Source of the DNA: Bryobacterales bacterium KBS 96
GTDB lineage: Bacteria > Acidobacteriota > Terriglobia > Bryobacterales > Bryobacteraceae
Direction of reading: 5' to 3'
Length of the DNA stretch: 64,000 nt
NCBI GenBank assembly: GCA_000381625.1
Contig: KB906767.1
Coordinates: forward strand, 1,218,629 to 1,282,628
Below, in pieces: positions 18,558-26,619 of this stretch; within the stretch, counting starts at the first letter, position 1, and each line of letters begins with the position of its first letter. Below the pieces are notes generated by a model. The model did not search any database and was not told the origin of the DNA. It saw only the letters and a list, made by a program, of their open reading frames with translations. Both the position numbers and the translations under genes were made by a program.

Positions 18558-19568
18558 ATGAAGCTTTCCGAGGGCAAGATCAAGCATTTAAACGCTCTTG
18601 CCGACAAACGGGGCGTCATCGCCGCGGCCGCCATGGACCAACGCGGCAGCTTGCGTAAGGCGATCGCGGCGGCCAAAGGCGTTCCGCAGAACGAAGTCAC
18701 CAGCGAGATGATGCAGGAATTCAAAGTCGCCGTCTCAAAGGTGCTGACCCCGCACGCAAGCGCCATCCTTCTAGATCCCGAATTCGGCCTCCCCGCCGCC
18801 AAGGCCCGCGCGAGCAATGCCGGCCTTTTGCTGGCCTATGAAGAGAGCGGCTACGACAATACCAAGCCCGGACGCCTCCCCGACCTGCTTCCGCATGAAT
18901 CGGTAAAACGCATTGTCGACCAGGGTGCGGACGCGATCAAGATCCTCATTTATTACACGCCTTTCGATAGCCAGGACGTGAACGATATCAAGCACGCGTT
19001 CGTCGAGCGAATCGGCGCGGAATGCGAGTTCAATCAGATCCCGTTCTTCCTTGAATTCGTCGGATACGATCCGAAGGGCGGCGACGAGAAGGGCTTCGAA
19101 TACGCCAAGAACAAGCCTCAGGTCGTGCTGAAGTCGATGGAGGAGTTCTCGAAGCCGCAATACTATGTCGACATTCTGAAAGTGGAAGTGCCGGTAAACG
19201 CCGAGTTCGTTGAAGGCAGCAGCGTCTACAAAGGGCAGACCGCCTATACGCGCAAGCAAGCGCTTGATTTCTATCGGCAGGCGTCCGACATAGCAAAAAA
19301 GCCGTTCATCTACTTAAGCGCCGGAGTCGGCAACGAGCAGTTCGTGGAATCCCTGAATATGGCCGCCGAAGCGGGCACGGATTATTCAGGCGTGCTTTGC
19401 GGCCGCGCCACCTGGAAGAACGGCATCCCGGTTTACGCGAAGAAAGGCGTGAAGGCGCTCGAAGATTGGCTGAACGACGAGGGCGTCAGAAACATTAACG
19501 CCGTCAACAACGCCATTAAGCCGGCCAAGCCGTGGCAGGCAAAATACGGCGCAGCCGCCGTGGCGTAA
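18558..19568 (+). CDS. LacD-type class I aldolase (tagatose 1,6-bisphosphate aldolase family)
   Basis: A 336-residue class I aldolase of the LacD family, which cleaves tagatose 1,6-bisphosphate (and often fructose 1,6-bisphosphate) to two triose phosphates. Family features are the N-terminal AAAMDQRGSLRK, DPEFGLPA, ADAIKILIYY and DILKVEVPVN, whose Lys near residue 207 should form the Schiff base, plus GVLCGRATWKNG near the end. No phosphotransferase, tagatose kinase or sugar uptake gene is nearby, so it may serve as a general glycolytic aldolase. The ribBA-like gene starts 11 bases downstream, so the two are probably one transcript. Confidence 0.88.
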   Translation: MKLSEGKIKHLNALADKRGVIAAAAMDQRGSLRKAIAAAKGVPQNEVTSEMMQEFKVAVSKVLTPHASAILLDPEFGLPAAKARASNAGLLLAYEESGYDNTKPGRLPDLLPHESVKRIVDQGADAIKILIYYTPFDSQDVNDIKHAFVERIGAECEFNQIPFFLEFVGYDPKGGDEKGFEYAKNKPQVVLKSMEEFSKPQYYVDILKVEVPVNAEFVEGSSVYKGQTAYTRKQALDFYRQASDIAKKPFIYLSAGVGNEQFVESLNMAAEAGTDYSGVLCGRATWKNGIPVYAKKGVKALEDWLNDEGVRNINAVNNAIKPAKPWQAKYGAAAVA

Positions 19569-19578
19569 AACAGACGAA

Positions 19579-20712
19579 ATGTCCTTTGCTTCCATTGCAG
19601 AGGCGGTTGAAGACTTCCGCGCCGGCAAGGTCCTCGTCATCATCGATGACGAGGACCGCGAAAATGAAGGCGATCTGACGGTTGCGGCCGAAAAGATCAC
19701 CCCGGAAATCATCAACTTCATGGCCACGTATGGACGTGGCCTGATTTGCCTCGCGCTATCGCCCGAAATTTGCAACAGGCTCGATCTTCAAGCGATGTCG
19801 CCCGTCAACACGGCGCGCTTCGGCACCGCCTTCTGCGAAGCGGTAGACGCGGCGGAGGGGATCACCACCGGAATTTCCGCATTCGATCGCGCAAAGACCA
19901 TTCAAGTCGCCATGCGGCCGGAATCGCGCCCATCCGATCTCGCGCGGCCGGGGCACGTTTTTCCGTTGAGAGCAAAGGCCGGCGGTGTTCTGATGCGCAC
20001 CGGGCAAACGGAAGCCGCAGTTGATCTCGCAAAACTAGCGGGGTTGCGCCCTGGCGGCGTAATCTGCGAAATCATGAACGAGGACGGCACCATGGCGCGG
20101 GTGCCGCAACTCCTCGAGTTCTGCCGGAAGCACAAACTGAAGATGATCTCGGTGGCGGACATGATCCGTTATCGCCTGCAAACGGAGAGTTTTGTCAAGC
20201 GCAACGGCGAAGGGTCTATCCGCACCCAATTCGGCGAATTCAAGACGGTTCGGTACACTAGCCAGATCGATAATGAATGCCACCTGGTTCTCACCCGCGG
20301 CGACATCAGCGGCAAGCAGGACGTTCTGGTGCGAATACACTCACATTGTGTTTACGGCGATGTATTGGGATCTCTCGGTTGCGACTGTCACGAACTGATT
20401 CCCGCCGCTCTCGAACGTATCGGCGACGCGGGAACAGGAGTTTTTCTTTATCTTCACCAGACAGGCCCGGGATTACAAGCCGTCTGGCATGAAGGCGAGC
20501 ACCAACTGGTGTCGCACGGCGCCAGCCAGACTGTGTTTGTGCCGGCAAAAGGCCAACCTCCTATTCAGCACGAAAGCGGCCTCGGAGCCCAGATTCTTTC
20601 CGATCTTGGATTGACGACCATACACTTGCTAACCAACCACCCTCGCAAGGTAGTGGGTCTAGAAGGCTTCGGGATACAAATTACGGCACAAGTTCCGTTC
20701 GGAAAAAAGTAG
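19579..20712 (+). CDS. ribBA: RibBA-like protein (DHBP synthase domain + GTP cyclohydrolase II-like domain), active-site residues altered
   Basis: A 377-residue riboflavin-pathway protein. The N-terminal DHBP synthase domain (1-205) has IDDEDRENEGDL, GITTGISAFDRA and RPGHVFPLRA, but the family GHTEA motif reads GQTEA, so the His equivalent to E. coli RibB His153 (a metal ligand) is Gln. The C-terminal GTP cyclohydrolase II domain keeps the three zinc cysteines (HCVYGDVLGSLGCDC) and LLTNHPRKVVGLEGFG. The usual RQEGRG segment reads HQTGPG, and by my alignment the positions of E. coli RibA Tyr105 and Arg128 are both His. The fold is clearly RibBA; whether either reaction still runs is open. No FMN riboswitch is seen upstream. 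Confidence 0.85.
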   Translation: MSFASIAEAVEDFRAGKVLVIIDDEDRENEGDLTVAAEKITPEIINFMATYGRGLICLALSPEICNRLDLQAMSPVNTARFGTAFCEAVDAAEGITTGISAFDRAKTIQVAMRPESRPSDLARPGHVFPLRAKAGGVLMRTGQTEAAVDLAKLAGLRPGGVICEIMNEDGTMARVPQLLEFCRKHKLKMISVADMIRYRLQTESFVKRNGEGSIRTQFGEFKTVRYTSQIDNECHLVLTRGDISGKQDVLVRIHSHCVYGDVLGSLGCDCHELIPAALERIGDAGTGVFLYLHQTGPGLQAVWHEGEHQLVSHGASQTVFVPAKGQPPIQHESGLGAQILSDLGLTTIHLLTNHPRKVVGLEGFGIQITAQVPFGKK

Positions 20713-20763
20713 GCCGTCCGGGTCCGCCGGCACGAACCGGCAGCACAAATAACCGAACGGCCT
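20711..20763. terminator. Possible hairpin between convergent ribBA-like and mscL genes
   Basis: Nested inverted repeats in a 72-base convergent gap: outer arms aggccgt (20711-20717) and acggcct (20757-20763), inner arms gccgg and ccggc at 20726-20741. There is no clear T-run on either side, so it is at best a weak bidirectional terminator. Confidence 0.3.
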
Positions 20764-20784
20764 GTAACCCTGGTACTTGAAGAG

Positions 20785-21201
20785 TTAATGTCCCGCCGCC
20801 AACTCCAGCGGTGACGTGCAGAACGCGCAGCGGCGAGCCGCAATCGGCACGTCGCTCAGGCATTCCGGACATTTCTTCACAGTTGGATCCGGCGGTACGT
20901 CGCCGCGGTGCATGCGCGCCATCAAGGAATTCATCGGCAAGACCACAAAAAAGTAAACGGCGATGCCGATCAATATAAACGAAACCAAAGCGTTGATGAA
21001 GTTCCCGATCATGAACTTGCTGTTATTGACTGTGAATTGAATCGATGAGAAGTCCGGTTTCCCCACGATTGCTGCGATTAGCGGCGTGATCAGGTCCTTA
21101 ACCAGTTCCGTGACAACCGCCCCGAACGCCGCGCCCATTACGACGGCAACCGCCAGATCGATCACATTGCCGCGCATCATAAACTTCTTGAATCCGTTCA
21201 T
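20785..21201 (-). CDS. mscL: Large-conductance mechanosensitive channel MscL with C-terminal zinc ribbon
   Basis: An osmotic release valve of the inner membrane. MNGFKKFMMRGNVIDLAVAV is the conserved N-terminus, followed by the two transmembrane helices (about residues 15-45 and 70-95). At 138 residues it is normal in length. The cytoplasmic tail has CPEC ... CAFC, a zinc-ribbon-like pair found in MscL of several phyla. I chose the ATG at 21201 because AAGGAAAGGG stands just upstream and the family N-terminus begins there; the frame stays open to 21243. Confidence 0.93.
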   Translation of the reverse strand: MNGFKKFMMRGNVIDLAVAVVMGAAFGAVVTELVKDLITPLIAAIVGKPDFSSIQFTVNNSKFMIGNFINALVSFILIGIAVYFFVVLPMNSLMARMHRGDVPPDPTVKKCPECLSDVPIAARRCAFCTSPLELAAGH

Positions 21202-21248
21202 ACGTGTGCCCTTTCCTTGTCTGAATTCGATATTGCTACGCAATGTCC

Positions 21249-22409
21249 TTATTGGAATGAGTAGGTCGCGCCCACGGTGAACTGGAATGAATTTTTCTTA
21301 AATGTAGGAGGAGGATTGTTCAGAAAATTGTCCAGAGCACCCAAAGTTAGACCGAATCGATGATACACCGGAAATGTCAGGGCGGCGCTGGCAAATGCCG
21401 CATAATCGTCGAGGTTGTTCCACGTCGGCGTAATTCCGGCCTGCTCGTTTAGGAAAATACCATGAACGAAGGTCCTAGTATAGGTTTCACCGAACGTGGT
21501 GCCGATCAGCGATACGCTTCGACTCGCCACGGGCGGCGTCGCATTAGGTTGCCCCGCGTACCGTTGATTGATGTAATCCACGCTCGCCTTGAAGTCCAAT
21601 TCGTCTTTGGTTCTCTTGAAGACGACAATGCCCAGGCCACCCCCGTACGTTTGCTGCAAATCGAGTCCTTGCGAAAAGCTGTGGTCGAACATTGCGTGGC
21701 CGAAAGCAAACAGTCTCGGAGACAGATACCAGTCCTGTTCTACTCCGGCATGAAATAAGGAAGTCTTCACGGTCGGCGTGCCGGGTTGCGATATTTTGCC
21801 ATAGGCCTCGTTCAGATCGAATAACGTGCGGCTTCGCAGATCGAGCCAGTTCACACCGGGAACCGAGCGCGTCAAGTTCAACGCCCCGGTGAATGTTTGA
21901 TTTTTTTGCGTGGCTTCGGTCAGTGATATTCCCCCTGTCGCGCCGCCTGTCCAACCGTGGAAAAAGCTCGATCGCTCAAAGGCCTTCTGGAAAGCGGCGT
22001 CCTCCACCAGGTTCCCGACATTGCCGACGGGAACCGTGACCGGCGCGGCCTGTCCACTGGGACTCACCTGAACCTGCTGATTCGTCACCGCAACAGTGCC
22101 TTGCGGCACTCTTGATGCGTCCTGGCTATTACGCAATCTCGTGCCTTTTGGAATGGCGGCAAATTTTTGGGACGAATGAAGCTCCTGGATCTTGGCCCAG
22201 TCCACCGTCACCTCTCCAGCCATGTCGCTCTTGAATACCACGGAAGAGCTAGTGGCGCTCTCAAGATGGCCGATCAGCTTTTCTCCATCCGTGAAGATCA
22301 GCACGTCCGGCTGCGAGTTAGAATTGCTGTTGGCGGTCTGTCCATATAAGTGGAGGCTAAAAAGTGTGACAAAACATGACAATACTGTTGCCGATCTCAT
22401 AAGTGGCAT
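21249..22409 (-). CDS. DUF481-family outer-membrane protein
   Basis: A 386-residue secreted protein with a signal peptide (MRSATVLSCFVTLFSLHLYG). Residues 30-100 form a small beta domain (DVLIFTDGEKLIGHLES, then VTVDWAKIQEL) that usually precedes DUF481. From about 150 onward the alternating beta-strands and the ending VGATYSFQ fit a DUF481 beta-barrel. The function of the family is unknown. AAGGAG about 11 bases before the ATG supports the start. It sits upstream of mscL on the same strand with a 47-base gap, so co-transcription is possible. Confidence 0.75.
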   Translation of the reverse strand: MPLMRSATVLSCFVTLFSLHLYGQTANSNSNSQPDVLIFTDGEKLIGHLESATSSSVVFKSDMAGEVTVDWAKIQELHSSQKFAAIPKGTRLRNSQDASRVPQGTVAVTNQQVQVSPSGQAAPVTVPVGNVGNLVEDAAFQKAFERSSFFHGWTGGATGGISLTEATQKNQTFTGALNLTRSVPGVNWLDLRSRTLFDLNEAYGKISQPGTPTVKTSLFHAGVEQDWYLSPRLFAFGHAMFDHSFSQGLDLQQTYGGGLGIVVFKRTKDELDFKASVDYINQRYAGQPNATPPVASRSVSLIGTTFGETYTRTFVHGIFLNEQAGITPTWNNLDDYAAFASAALTFPVYHRFGLTLGALDNFLNNPPPTFKKNSFQFTVGATYSFQ

Positions 22410-22521
22410 GAAAAAATGATCTCCTTGACGTCGGTGCTCGCCGATGGCAGGTTAACTTAATCCGTTACTTGCTCTTTCGGCAAATTCTAACATTCACATA
22501 GACATTCGAGGTCCGTTGTAG

Positions 22522-22541
22522 GGGCGAGGCATGCCTCGCCC
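22522..22541. repeat. Perfect 20-bp GC-rich palindrome, REP-like
   Basis: The sequence gggcgaggca followed by its exact reverse complement, in the 152-base gap between the small helical protein gene and the DUF481 gene. It is flanked on the left by ttgtag. A related but imperfect stretch occurs near 17946-17970 at the N-terminal coding end of the TPR gene. Such palindromes are usually dispersed REP elements. Confidence 0.5.
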
Positions 22542-22561
22542 ATGTTACCTTCGTTGTTGAA

Positions 22562-22762
22562 TTACAAACCGAGCTTGCTTCCGAGACCTTTTGCGGCGTC
22601 GGCGGCCGAGCCACCGGCCAGGAGACTATCTACCTGCCCTGAAACCGAGCCCGGGAGCCGCTGTTTAAGAAAGCCCACGACAATATCGACCGCTTTCTTA
22701 GCTTGATCCTCACTGATGCCTACTCTGTCGGCAACGCTCTTAACTAATTCATCCATGTTCAT
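22562..22762 (-). CDS. Small helical protein (DUF2267/DUF2780-like)
   Basis: A 66-residue, apparently soluble protein: two amphipathic helices (ELVKSVADRVGISEDQAKKA and VDIVVGFLKQRLP) and a Gly/Ala/Leu-rich tail ending in GLGSKLGL. This pattern resembles the short DUF2267/DUF2780-type helical proteins, whose role is unknown. A purine-rich gaaagg ribosome-binding site precedes the ATG. The ComEA-like gene is 39 bases upstream on the same strand. Confidence 0.6.
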   Translation of the reverse strand: MNMDELVKSVADRVGISEDQAKKAVDIVVGFLKQRLPGSVSGQVDSLLAGGSAADAAKGLGSKLGL

Positions 22763-22801
22763 TTCCTTTCTGTATTGAAAAATGGGAGATTGATGAAACC
22801 G

Positions 22802-23422
22802 CTATTTTTTAGCGGCACTTTGCTTGGAAGCGTGGTAACCGGCCTTAATCGCGTCCGCTTCGGTCATGTATTGACCATCCTTGGTCTTGCCGTACCAATA
22901 GTCGCCTTGATGGTGATAAATCTTGGTTTGCTTATTGGCCCAAACCATACCGGGGCCGCCCGCCGCCTGAGGCGCCGCGGCATTTGCAGTCAATGCCTTT
23001 GGGGCACGAGCAGACCGGGTGTCGGGAACGGGATCAGCCGGGGAATCGCTCGCCGTCGTGCTTCTCGCTCGTTTCGAAACCTTGTCTACATCCGTCGCCG
23101 AATTTGGCCGGGCAGCGGAGCCGACCTCAATTCGGGGCGAGATCTTCTGAATGGTCGATGGGGGCAGCCCCGCCCGGGATAGATCGGAAACTGAGGAATA
23201 CGGACGTCCGGCGATGATCTTTTTCGCGGTGGCGGGGCCCACGCCCGGAAGCGTATCCAAATCCTTCTCCGAAGCTGAATTAATATCAACTCGGGAGACC
23301 GAGGCCGATCCATTGGCTGTAGGCGGCTGCTCCTTCTTCTTAGCTTTTTCCTTGGCAAACGAGCCACCGGCAAACATAGTTGCCAGCAGAATCAATCCGG
23401 GTAGCATTTTTCTGAATTTCAT
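22802..23422 (-). CDS. Secreted ComEA-like helix-hairpin-helix protein
   Basis: A 206-residue exported protein. A signal peptide ([18 protein letters not shown]) is followed by a low-complexity Lys/Ser segment and one ComEA-type helix-hairpin-helix domain at about residues 45-100: [20 protein letters not shown] then [18 protein letters not shown] second small domain at the C-terminus ([20 protein letters not shown] and [15 protein letters not shown]) is a conserved tail often seen on short secreted proteins. ComEA domains bind DNA during uptake, but without other competence genes nearby the role here is uncertain. Confidence 0.8.
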   Translation of the reverse strand: MKFRKMLPGLILLATMFAGGSFAKEKAKKKEQPPTANGSASVSRVDINSASEKDLDTLPGVGPATAKKIIAGRPYSSVSDLSRAGLPPSTIQKISPRIEVGSAARPNSATDVDKVSKRARSTTASDSPADPVPDTRSARAPKALTANAAAPQAAGGPGMVWANKQTKIYHHQGDYWYGKTKDGQYMTEADAIKAGYHASKQSAAKK

Positions 23423-23940
23423 ACGTGCTGCCTTTTATCGAATCCTTTGTTTCGTCCAATAATTCGAGCTTTTTGTATTGAATAGCCACACTCGGACAAA
23501 CGTCGCAATTGCTTCCAGGAGGCGCCAATAAGTGCTCTCAGCGGATTCACCGGATGATGGATGCCATCGGCGGCCAATTTGTTATTAACTACTTTCGCCG
23601 TAGTCGTTCCGGAATAATCACTTGTCCCTATTACGTCTATTCGAGTTGAATAGGACGCGGCGCCGGCCGAGGTTTTTCGGCACCTCGCGCCGCTGGTGTC
23701 CGTCCTCATGTCCAAAGACAATTGCCTATAGGTGAAAGTCACATTTAGGCAATGGGCCTGACGCGGGCCTCCGTACCAGTACCCGGTTATTTCACCGGCA
23801 TTTGCAGTCTGGAAATGCTGTCGAATGTGACTGCACTGCCCGGAATCTGTCGTGACATGTAGGAGGACATTTTTAATGAAGCCCCATACGGAGCGCTCGC
23901 GGCATGTCTCACTTCTATGGAATACTCGTAGATCGAACAG
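23423..23940. other. 518-base region with no certain gene
   Basis: Lower coding signal than its surroundings. On the minus strand one frame is free of stops from inside the sigma-factor gene start down to 23419, where its TGA overlaps the ATG of the ComEA-like gene; it has no good start codon (first GTG at 23742). The translated Ser/Thr-rich stretch with IDVIGTSDYSGTTTAKVV does not match a family I recognise with confidence. It may be a decayed gene or chance. On the plus strand the last 65 bases hold a short leader ORF listed separately. Confidence 0.4.
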
Positions 23941-24004
23941 ATGCCGGGACCGTTACCAGAGGGCCGCGAGGAAATGGATGAAGAGCTATTGCGGCAGGCA
24001 TTAA
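23876..24004 (+). CDS. Possible 42-codon leader ORF overlapping the ECF sigma-factor start
   Basis: An ATG at 23876 sits 8 bases after a strong aggagga ribosome-binding site and opens a 42-residue, Arg-rich frame that ends in TAA at 24002-24004, inside the first codons of the sigma factor. The sigma gene itself has a much weaker site. A leader peptide controlling sigma translation is one reading; the other is that the strong site is coincidental. No homology is recognised. Confidence 0.3.
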   Translation: MKPHTERSRHVSLLWNTRRSNRCRDRYQRAARKWMKSYCGRH

Positions 24005-24567
24005 GCGCGGCGGATGGAGACTTGCGCGCATTCGAGTTATTGGTTCAACAGCACCAAAAACGCATTGTGGCGGATTGCCGATATATGACGCGCGACGAAA
24101 GCAGCGCCGAGGATCTCGCCCAGGAAGTATTTGTAAAGGCATTCTTTGGATTGCGCGGCTTCGAGGGCCGCTCTACTTTCCGCCATTGGCTGCAGCGGAT
24201 CAAGGTTCACCATTGCTTGAACCATCTGAAAAAGCAGGAAGGGATACGGCGCATATCGCTCGACGACGACATTGCCGTGCAGTCTGAGCAGTTCCGGGTC
24301 GAGCCTTCGGCACACAAGGAATTCGAGGCGTTGGACGATCGTCAGCGAATCGCAAGTGTTCTGGAATCGCTGCCGTCAACGCTTCGCATTCCGCTGATTA
24401 TGCGGGATATGGACGAACTCTCGTATGAGGAAATAGCGAGCGAACTGGAACTCGGCCTTTCTGCCGTCAAGATGCGAATAAAACGCGCACGTGAAGAATT
24501 TCGCCGCCGTTATGCGGCAACAACGGAATCGCCCGGCGTATCGGCAAACAAGGGCCACGATGAGTGA
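23941..24567 (+). CDS. ECF-type RNA polymerase sigma factor
   Basis: A 208-residue extracytoplasmic-function sigma factor. Region 2 contains DLAQEVFVKAFFGLRGFEG and STFRHWLQRIKVHHCLNHL; region 4 contains LPSTLRIPLIMRDMDELSYE followed by the helix-turn-helix EIASELELGLSAVKMRIKRA. An alternative start is the ATG at 23974 (MDEELLRQ), which begins closer to region 2. The next gene overlaps by 8 bases and encodes an 86-residue protein, followed by a mechanosensitive-channel-like protein, so this looks like a three-gene stress unit. A classical anti-sigma factor with a zinc motif is not present. Confidence 0.9.
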   Translation: MPGPLPEGREEMDEELLRQALSAADGDLRAFELLVQQHQKRIVADCRYMTRDESSAEDLAQEVFVKAFFGLRGFEGRSTFRHWLQRIKVHHCLNHLKKQEGIRRISLDDDIAVQSEQFRVEPSAHKEFEALDDRQRIASVLESLPSTLRIPLIMRDMDELSYEEIASELELGLSAVKMRIKRAREEFRRRYAATTESPGVSANKGHDE

Positions 24568-24820
24568 CGAAACCTCTGGAAACACCGCCGGTATGCCGGA
24601 AGACGACCGGCATGCGGAGGCGCCGATCGCGGGCATGAACGAGTTGGAGCAAGAAACATCCGCTTCGTTCTTGGCCGGTGTCCGCAAAAAAGTATACCGA
24701 CGACAGGCGGTTTCGCAACTTGTGTCATTCTCCTGGCAATTACCCAAGACCGTTTTTGTTGAGCTCGGAAGCATGCTGGTGCATATCCTGAACACGTTTA
24801 GCACTCGGAAGGGAGAATAG
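24560..24820 (+). CDS. Short protein co-encoded with the ECF sigma factor
   Basis: An 86-residue protein starting with MSDETSGNTAGMPEDD, whose ATG lies inside the end of the sigma gene (8-base overlap, different frame), which points to translational coupling. The N-terminal half is acidic; the C-terminal half is basic and amphipathic (GVRKKVYRRQAVSQLVSFSW and LPKTVFVELGSMLVHIL) and could associate with the membrane. I do not recognise a domain. By position it may regulate the sigma factor, but it lacks the HxxxCxxC motif of zinc anti-sigma factors. Another gene begins 2 bases after its stop. Confidence 0.6.
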   Translation: MSDETSGNTAGMPEDDRHAEAPIAGMNELEQETSASFLAGVRKKVYRRQAVSQLVSFSWQLPKTVFVELGSMLVHILNTFSTRKGE

Positions 24821-24822
24821 CC

Positions 24823-25626
24823 GTGCAGCAAAAGCTTTTGCAGGCCTTTGGCAATCTCGCGGATTCCACGATTGCCGCCGCCCCGAAGGTTGCGGTAGGC
24901 ATCTTGCTAGTCGTCCTCGGACTCCTCGTTGCGAAGTTGATTGAAGTCGTGTTGCGATACATACTGACGCGGATCCGTTTCGACACCCTGATGGAACGGG
25001 CCGGCATCGATAGGGCGCTTCAACGCATTGGCCTCCGCCAGCAACTGAATCTCTTCATCCCGCGCCTGGTCTATTTCCTGATCCTCTTTGTGTTGGCCAA
25101 AACCGCCGCCGACGCGTTGGGCTTGATCGCTATTTCCAGTGCAATCGGGGCGTTTTTCGCCTACGTACCCAACATCATTGCTGCGCTTCTGCTCGTGATT
25201 CTCGGCGCGTCCCTGGGCCAGTTTTCGGGCGACATGGTCACTGAATCCGCGCGGAATTCCGGGATCGATTTCGCCCCGGCACTCGGGAAGCTCGTTTCGG
25301 GCCTGATTATCTTCGTTGTTTCGATGATGGCCATCGCTCAACTTAAGATCGACACTGAGATTGTTCGGATCGTGACCAGCCTTGTTCTCGGTGGAGCGGC
25401 GCTCGCCTTTGGCATCTCGTTTGGGTTTGGAACCCGCGATCTGATCCGGAATATCACGGCCGGATTTTACACCCGCAAATTTTTGCGAATCGGCGGGCGC
25501 CTGGAGATTTCAGGCCAGGACGGCATACTGCAAGAGATCAATGCGACACACGCAATTATTCGCTCCGAAGATCGCGAAATCAGCATTTCGAACGCGACTT
25601 TTCTCGACACCGTTGCCAAGCAATAG
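24823..25626 (+). CDS. CmpX/MscS-related membrane protein (TM-helix repeat)
   Basis: A 267-residue inner-membrane protein with a GTG start. Four to five hydrophobic helices are evident: VAVGILLVVLGLLVAKLIEV, FLILFVLAKTAADALGLI, IIAALLLVILGASLG and GLIIFVVSMMAIAQL. The pattern SGIDFAPALGKLVSGL and ALAFGISFGFGTRDLIRNI, followed by a small beta domain (RLEISGQDGILQEINATHAI), is that of CmpX-type proteins related to the small mechanosensitive channel. CmpX in pseudomonads is linked to cell-wall stress and an ECF sigma factor, which fits the upstream neighbours here. Channel activity is inferred. Confidence 0.78.
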   Translation: MQQKLLQAFGNLADSTIAAAPKVAVGILLVVLGLLVAKLIEVVLRYILTRIRFDTLMERAGIDRALQRIGLRQQLNLFIPRLVYFLILFVLAKTAADALGLIAISSAIGAFFAYVPNIIAALLLVILGASLGQFSGDMVTESARNSGIDFAPALGKLVSGLIIFVVSMMAIAQLKIDTEIVRIVTSLVLGGAALAFGISFGFGTRDLIRNITAGFYTRKFLRIGGRLEISGQDGILQEINATHAIIRSEDREISISNATFLDTVAKQ

Positions 25627-25716
25627 GTCGTCACCGTCTTGACGGCGCCCGGGGACGTCTTTCAATCTCTACTTCCCTATAGGGGATCGGAAGTTTATGT
25701 TACAATTGCGGGTACG

Positions 25717-26619
25717 ATGCTCCGGTTGAACCACCTCCAGTTGCTCGAGGCGGAAAGCATTCATATTTTTCGAGAAGTAGCTGCTGAATGCCAGCGGCCA
25801 GTGCTTCTGTACTCGATCGGAAAAGACTCTTCGGTGCTGCTCAGGCTTGCCCAGAAGGCATTTTATCCCGGTCCGATCCCTTTTCCGCTTCTGCACATCG
25901 ACACGAGCTTTAAGTTCCGCGAAATGATTGAGTTCCGCGACCGGTATACGGCTGAGTTGGGGCTGAAACTGATCGTTCACACAAACCGGAAGGCGCTCGA
26001 TGATGGCGCGATGCCATTTGCCTGGGGAACACAGCGCTGCTGCGGCGCGTTGAAAACGCAGTCTTTACTGGACGGGCTGCGGGAAGGCGGTTTTGACGCC
26101 GCGATTGGCGGCGCCCGGCGCGATGAAGAACGTTCGCGCGCGAAAGAGCGTATTTTTTCGTTTCGCGACATCAAAGGCCAATGGAATCCGCGTAACCAGC
26201 GGCCGGAGTTGTGGAACCTGTACAACACACGAATCGATCCGGGCGAGAGCCTGCGCGTGTTTCCTCTCTCCAACTGGACGGAACTGGACATCTGGCAATA
26301 CATTCATGTCGAAAACATCCCGATTGTCCCCCTTTATTTCGCAAAAGAGCGCCCGATGCTGGTCCGGGGCGATTCATTGATTTCGACGGAGCAGCCATTC
26401 ATTCCGCGCTTACCGGGCGAACAGCCGAAGATGGTGCGATGCCGGATGCGCTCCCTTGGATGCAGCCCGTGTACAGGCGCAATTTACTCTGACGCCGATA
26501 CGGTGCCGAAGATCATCGAAGAGTTGTTCACGATGCGGCGCTCTGAGCGGCAGAACCGGGTGATCGACCATGATACGGATGGTTCGATGGAATTGAAGAA
26601 GCAGGAGGGCTATTTCTGA
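25717..26619 (+). CDS. cysD: Sulfate adenylyltransferase subunit 2 (CysD)
   Basis: With CysN it makes adenosine 5'-phosphosulfate from sulfate and ATP. The 300-residue protein has the PP-loop [20 protein letters not shown], the [18 protein letters not shown] segment, and the C-terminal [10 protein letters not shown] and KQEGYF ending typical of CysD. I take the ATG at 25717 as start; the frame is open to a TTG at 25639, but the family begins at MLRLNHLQ. Upstream lie a perfect 10-base palindrome (25675-25684) inside an acttcc/ggaagt inverted repeat and a tacaat box at 25701-25706 that could be a -10 element. Its stop shares a base with the cysN start. Confidence 0.94.
   Translation: MLRLNHLQLLEAESIHIFREVAAECQRPVLLYSIGKDSSVLLRLAQKAFYPGPIPFPLLHIDTSFKFREMIEFRDRYTAELGLKLIVHTNRKALDDGAMPFAWGTQRCCGALKTQSLLDGLREGGFDAAIGGARRDEERSRAKERIFSFRDIKGQWNPRNQRPELWNLYNTRIDPGESLRVFPLSNWTELDIWQYIHVENIPIVPLYFAKERPMLVRGDSLISTEQPFIPRLPGEQPKMVRCRMRSLGCSPCTGAIYSDADTVPKIIEELFTMRRSERQNRVIDHDTDGSMELKKQEGYF

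Noticed and set aside
19569-19578. FMN riboswitch before the ribBA-like gene
   Set aside because: Only 10 bases separate it from the upstream aldolase gene, and nothing resembling the RFN element is seen upstream of that gene either.
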